From the NCBI GenBank assembly GCA_025163595.1, contig CP104100.1, forward strand, positions 372,001 through 436,000: a stretch of 64,000 nucleotides of DNA, in the 5' to 3' direction. The number at the start of each line of letters is the position of its first letter. The first letter of the stretch is position 1. The stretch is from Phaeobacter sp. G2 (GTDB taxonomy: Bacteria > Pseudomonadota > Alphaproteobacteria > Rhodobacterales > Rhodobacteraceae). A model generated the notes under the pieces. That model searched no databases, was not told the origin of the DNA, and saw only the letters and a list, made by a program, of their open reading frames with translations. Position numbers and translations under genes: made by a program. Positions 61,019-64,000 of this stretch are shown here, piece after piece.

Positions 61019-62536
61019 ATGTCCACGCCCAAACCCGTCGTTCTGTGTATTCTTGATGGTTGGGGCAGTGCCGCGCCCGGAGAGGCCAATGCGCCGCATC
61101 TGGCACAGACCCCCACTTTTGATGCGCTGATGGCGGCAGGTCCGCAGGCGCGGCTGGTGACCCATGGGCCGGATGTGGGACTGCCCAGCGGCCAGATGGG
61201 GAACTCGGAGGTGGGGCATACCAATATCGGTGCTGGCCGGGTGGTGGCGATGGATCTGGGTCAGATTGATTTGGCGATCGAGGATGGCTCTTTTGAACAA
61301 AATCCGGAACTTTTGGATTTTATCGCCAAGCTGCAAGAAACTGGCGGTGCGGCGCATCTGATGGGGCTGGTCTCGGATGGTGGGGTACATGGGCATATCA
61401 GCCATATCCTGGCGGCAATCCGGGCGATCACTGCAGCGGGTGTGCCGGTTTGGCTGCATGCCATCACGGATGGGCGCGATGTGGCGCCAAAATCCGCCTA
61501 CGGGTACTTTGAACAGCTGAAAGAGGGCCTGCCCAGAGGCGCCAAAATTGCCAGTGTTACCGGGCGCTATTTTGCCATGGACCGTGACAACCGCTGGGAG
61601 CGGGTGAGCGAGGCCTATAACGCCATGATCAAGGGCGAGGGGCGCTCGGTCGCGGATGCGCATGACGCTGTGACCCATGGCTATAACCAGTCGGAAACCG
61701 ATGAATTCATCGGGGCCAGCGTGTTGCGCGGCTATGAGGGGGTGCAGGATGGCGACGGGTTTTTCTGTCTCAACTTCCGCGCCGACCGCGCCCGTGAGAT
61801 TCTGCGCGCCATTGGCGAGCCGGGCTTTGCCGAGTTTGACACCGGGGAGCGCCCGAAACTGGCGGCGCTTTTGGGTATGGTGGACTACTCCAAGGCCCAT
61901 AATGACTACATGACAACCGCCTACCCCAAGGCCGAGCTGGTCAATACCCTGGGCGAATGGGTGGCCAAGCAGGGCAAACGCCAGTTCCGTTTGGCGGAGA
62001 CTGAGAAGTATCCGCATGTGACCTTTTTCCTCAACGGCGGCAAGGAAGAGCCGGAACAGGGCGAAGACCGCGCCATGCCCAAATCGCCCAAGGTGGCGAC
62101 CTATGATCTGCAGCCAGAGATGAGCGCGCCGGAGGTGACAGCGAAATTCGTTGCGGCGATTGAGGCCGGCTATGATCTGATTGTGACCAACTACGCCAAC
62201 CCCGATATGGTTGGCCACACCGGTGACATTCAGGCCGCAATCAAGGCCTGCGAGGCGGTGGATCAGGGATTGGCCCAGGTGGTTGCGGCCTTGGAAAAGG
62301 CCGGTGGCGCCATGCTGGTCACGGCGGATCATGGCAATTGCGAGGTTATGGTGGACCCCAAAACCGGTGGCGCTCATACCGCGCATACCACCAACCTGGT
62401 GCCGGTGGCGCTGGTTGGCGGGCCAGCGGGGACTGGGCTGCGCAATGGCCGTCTTGCCGATCTTGCCCCCACCCTGCTAGAGCTTATGGGCTTGCCCAAG
62501 CCGAAGGAAATGACCGGTGAGAGCCTGCTGACCTGA
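61019..62536 (+). CDS. gpmI: 2,3-bisphosphoglycerate-independent phosphoglycerate mutase
   Basis: A 505-residue manganese-dependent mutase that interconverts 3- and 2-phosphoglycerate in glycolysis. The first metal ligand is in LCILDGWG, the catalytic Ser is in GQMGNSEVGHTNIGAG, and the later ligands appear in NYANPDMVGHTG and VTADHGNCE. The ATG at 61019 has GGAG seven bases upstream. The product is full length. It is followed by envC and ctpA, a common alphaproteobacterial order. Confidence 0.96.
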   Translation: MSTPKPVVLCILDGWGSAAPGEANAPHLAQTPTFDALMAAGPQARLVTHGPDVGLPSGQMGNSEVGHTNIGAGRVVAMDLGQIDLAIEDGSFEQNPELLDFIAKLQETGGAAHLMGLVSDGGVHGHISHILAAIRAITAAGVPVWLHAITDGRDVAPKSAYGYFEQLKEGLPRGAKIASVTGRYFAMDRDNRWERVSEAYNAMIKGEGRSVADAHDAVTHGYNQSETDEFIGASVLRGYEGVQDGDGFFCLNFRADRAREILRAIGEPGFAEFDTGERPKLAALLGMVDYSKAHNDYMTTAYPKAELVNTLGEWVAKQGKRQFRLAETEKYPHVTFFLNGGKEEPEQGEDRAMPKSPKVATYDLQPEMSAPEVTAKFVAAIEAGYDLIVTNYANPDMVGHTGDIQAAIKACEAVDQGLAQVVAALEKAGGAMLVTADHGNCEVMVDPKTGGAHTAHTTNLVPVALVGGPAGTGLRNGRLADLAPTLLELMGLPKPKEMTGESLLT

Positions 62537-62543
62537 GACCCAG

Positions 62544-62585
62544 ACCAAAACGACCTGACCAAAACGACCTGGCCAAAAAGATCTG
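62544..62585. repeat. Three 14-bp tandem repeats between gpmI and envC
   Basis: ACCAAAACGACCTG (62544-62557), ACCAAAACGACCTG (62558-62571) and GCCAAAAAGATCTG (62572-62585) follow each other exactly in the 55-bp gap. The last unit ends six bases before the envC ATG, in place of a normal Shine-Dalgarno region, so the array could affect envC translation and may vary in copy number. Confidence 0.85.
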
Positions 62586-62591
62586 AACCAT

Positions 62592-63740
62592 ATGACCAAC
62601 CGCGCCGCAGGGCTGCTTCTTTTTGCATTGATCAGCTTTGCCGCACCGCTGCAGGGCCAGCAGGCGCCTGCCGAGGCTGCACAGGCGGCAGCGGATCAGT
62701 TGGAGGCGGCAACGGTGGCTTTGGAAGCCGCCGAAAGTGCGCGGGATCGGGTCAAGGCGCTAACTGGCACGGTGCGCGCCTACGAGGCCGGGCTGGGGGC
62801 CATGCGTGAGGGGTTGCGGCGGGTGGCGCGCCGCGAATCGCAACTGCTGACCCAGCTGAAATCCCGCGAGGACGACGTGGCAGAGCTGTTGGGCATCCTG
62901 CAGACCATAGAAACTTCTGCGCCGCCGGTGCTGATGCTGCATCCTTCGGGGCCGCTGGGGGCGGCGCGCTCGGCCATGATGGTGGCTGAGGTAACACCGG
63001 GGCTTTATGCCCGCGCCGAGGCGCTGCGCCGTGACCTGGAAGAGGTGCAGACCCTACGCCTGTTGCAGCAAAACGCTGCTGGCACCCTGGAAAAGGGTCT
63101 GTCCGGGGTGCAAGAGGCCCGGACCGCCCTGTCCGCCGCAATTGCTGACCGCACCGATCTGCCGCGGCGCTTTACCGAAAACTCCGTGCGCACTGCTATT
63201 TTGATTTCCTCGACTGAGACACTGACCGGATTTGCCAGTGGCTTGGCTGAAATTGCCGGCGGTGCTGAAAAGATTACGCCCCTTTCAGTGGATATCAGCG
63301 CCCAACGGGGAGAGCTTGACCTGCCGGTTGAAGGCCTGCTGCTGCGCGGCTTTGAAAAACGCGATGCGGCGGGGATTGCCCGTCCCGGCCTGCTGATTGC
63401 CGCCCGGCCCCGCGCCTTGGTGAGCACGCCAACGGCGGCGACAATCCGCTACCGTGGCCCGCTTTTGGACCTTGGCAATGTGGTGATCCTTGAACCACAG
63501 CCGGATACGCTTTTTATTTTGTCAGGACTGGCAGAGGTGTATGGCGCGGCTGGTCAGGTCATTCCCGCAGGCACGCCGGTGGGCCTGATGGGGGGAAGTG
63601 CTCCGCAGGCTGGTGCCATTTTGTCACTAAGTGGTGAAGGGGGTGGAACTGACCGGACAGAAACGCTCTATATAGAAGTTAGAATGGATAACAGCCCGGT
63701 GGATCCTGCAACATGGTTCCGCATCGGAAAAGGTGGATGA
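62592..63740 (+). CDS. envC: Murein hydrolase activator EnvC-like (degenerate LytM)
   Basis: A 382-residue exported protein. Signal peptide at residues 1-23 (LLLFALISFAAPLQG). A long coiled-coil region (about 27-185) resembles EnvC. The C-terminal LytM/M23 fold (about 245-380) keeps the strand pattern (YRGPLLDLGNVVILEP, then YIEVRMDNSPVDPATWFRIG) but not the metal-binding His residues, as in EnvC and other activators that switch on amidases rather than cutting peptidoglycan themselves. No clear Shine-Dalgarno precedes the ATG, which follows tandem repeats. ctpA begins seven bases after its stop. Confidence 0.92.
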   Translation: MTNRAAGLLLFALISFAAPLQGQQAPAEAAQAAADQLEAATVALEAAESARDRVKALTGTVRAYEAGLGAMREGLRRVARRESQLLTQLKSREDDVAELLGILQTIETSAPPVLMLHPSGPLGAARSAMMVAEVTPGLYARAEALRRDLEEVQTLRLLQQNAAGTLEKGLSGVQEARTALSAAIADRTDLPRRFTENSVRTAILISSTETLTGFASGLAEIAGGAEKITPLSVDISAQRGELDLPVEGLLLRGFEKRDAAGIARPGLLIAARPRALVSTPTAATIRYRGPLLDLGNVVILEPQPDTLFILSGLAEVYGAAGQVIPAGTPVGLMGGSAPQAGAILSLSGEGGGTDRTETLYIEVRMDNSPVDPATWFRIGKGG

Positions 63741-63747
63741 AGGTTTC

Positions 63748-64000
63748 ATGAGAAAATTTGCCATGGCGGCTATTGGCGGCACGCTGGCCGGAATCGTTGC
63801 AACAACCTATGTGGCCGGCCCGCTGCTGGCGCAGGAGACGGACCGCGAAGCAACGGTCTATGAGCAGCTGGATCTTTTTGGCGATATCTTTGAGCGTATT
63901 CGCGCCCAGTATGTCGAAGAGGTTGACGAGAAAGAGCTGATCGAGGCGGCCATTGGTGGCATGCTGTCGTCGCTTGATCCGCATTCCAGCTATCTGAAAC
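63748..64000 (+). CDS. ctpA: Carboxy-terminal processing protease (5' part)
   Basis: The first 84 codons of a tail-specific S41 protease; the gene continues past the window. An N-terminal signal peptide (MRKFAMAAIGGTLAGIVATT...LLAQ, cleavage near residue 29) is followed by the family's conserved start of the mature domain (LDLFGDIFERIRAQYVEEVDEKELIEAAI) and GMLSSLDPHSSYL. AAGG lies at 63740-63743, four bases before the ATG. The partner envC is seven bases upstream. Confidence 0.9.
   Translation, partial: MRKFAMAAIGGTLAGIVATTYVAGPLLAQETDREATVYEQLDLFGDIFERIRAQYVEEVDEKELIEAAIGGMLSSLDPHSSYLK

Noticed and set aside
60986..62386. 466-codon minus-strand frame opposite gpmI
   Set aside because: Antisense to a complete and conserved mutase; composition is typical of shadow frames.

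Overview
The window reads as chromosomal DNA of a marine Rhodobacterales bacterium (roseobacter group, alphaproteobacterium). The basis is high G+C, tightly packed operons with 1-8 nt overlaps, a Paracoccus-type cytochrome c550/c2 with an acidic tail, the gpmI-envC-ctpA order, the small NDUFS6-like zinc protein and the general gene content. I could not run a search, so genus is not called. No rRNA, tRNA, CRISPR array, phage or intact transposase is visible. About 50 protein genes are supported.

Layout. 1-1.3 kb: 3' end of a zinc-type P1B ATPase and its MerR regulator. 1.35-3.5 kb: PAS-GAF protein and TrhO. 3.6-8.0 kb: nicotinamidase (pncA) and nicotinate phosphoribosyltransferase (pncB) flank a membrane hybrid histidine kinase. 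8.2-15.5 kb (minus strand): a seven-gene oligopeptide/opine-type ABC import operon carrying a hydroxynitrile-lyase-like cupin, a GNAT acetyltransferase and an aldehyde dehydrogenase. 15.6-18.9 kb: panB-panC and glpK, the latter with a long inverted repeat directly before its ATG. 19.2-25.3 kb (minus): PhzS-like monooxygenase, idi, cytochrome c550, P1 peptidase, SDR-cupin pair, arfB, and a queuosine-precursor transporter (yhhQ) whose leader carries a convincing preQ1-I riboswitch. 25.8-29.6 kb: MFS-mepA-phytase/esterase-like operon and a thioesterase. 29.7-35.4 kb: yggT, recQ, yaaA and a second, cytoplasmic hybrid kinase. 35.5-43.3 kb: alpha-2-macroglobulin with a PAN domain coupled to pbpC. 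43.3-50.2 kb (minus): MoxR-DUF58-DUF4159-membrane protein operon. 50.2-55.2 kb: DUF1285, hyi and polA. 55.4-60.6 kb: an accessory stretch with a secreted-protein gene broken by an in-frame stop, DUF2459, a zinc-finger protein, an ABC ATPase with no permease beside it, and an A+T-richer RTX protein gene. 61-64 kb: gpmI, envC, and the start of ctpA.

The non-coding observations stand out. First, the preQ1-I riboswitch overlaps the yhhQ ribosome-binding site. Second, a family of palindromic intergenic elements has a shared outer terminal repeat (GGGGGGCTCCCGCCC) and a shared inner GTTGGGCC-GGCGC hairpin: one complete 194-bp copy, one longer copy of about 340 bp, and one partial copy. Third, the glpK start codon is abutted by a long inverted repeat with a purine-rich Shine-Dalgarno-like stretch in its loop.

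Functionally the window mixes housekeeping metabolism (NAD salvage, pantothenate, glycerol, glycolysis, isoprenoids), cell-envelope maintenance (A2M/PBP1C, MoxR operon, MepA, EnvC, CtpA) and a small accessory segment.
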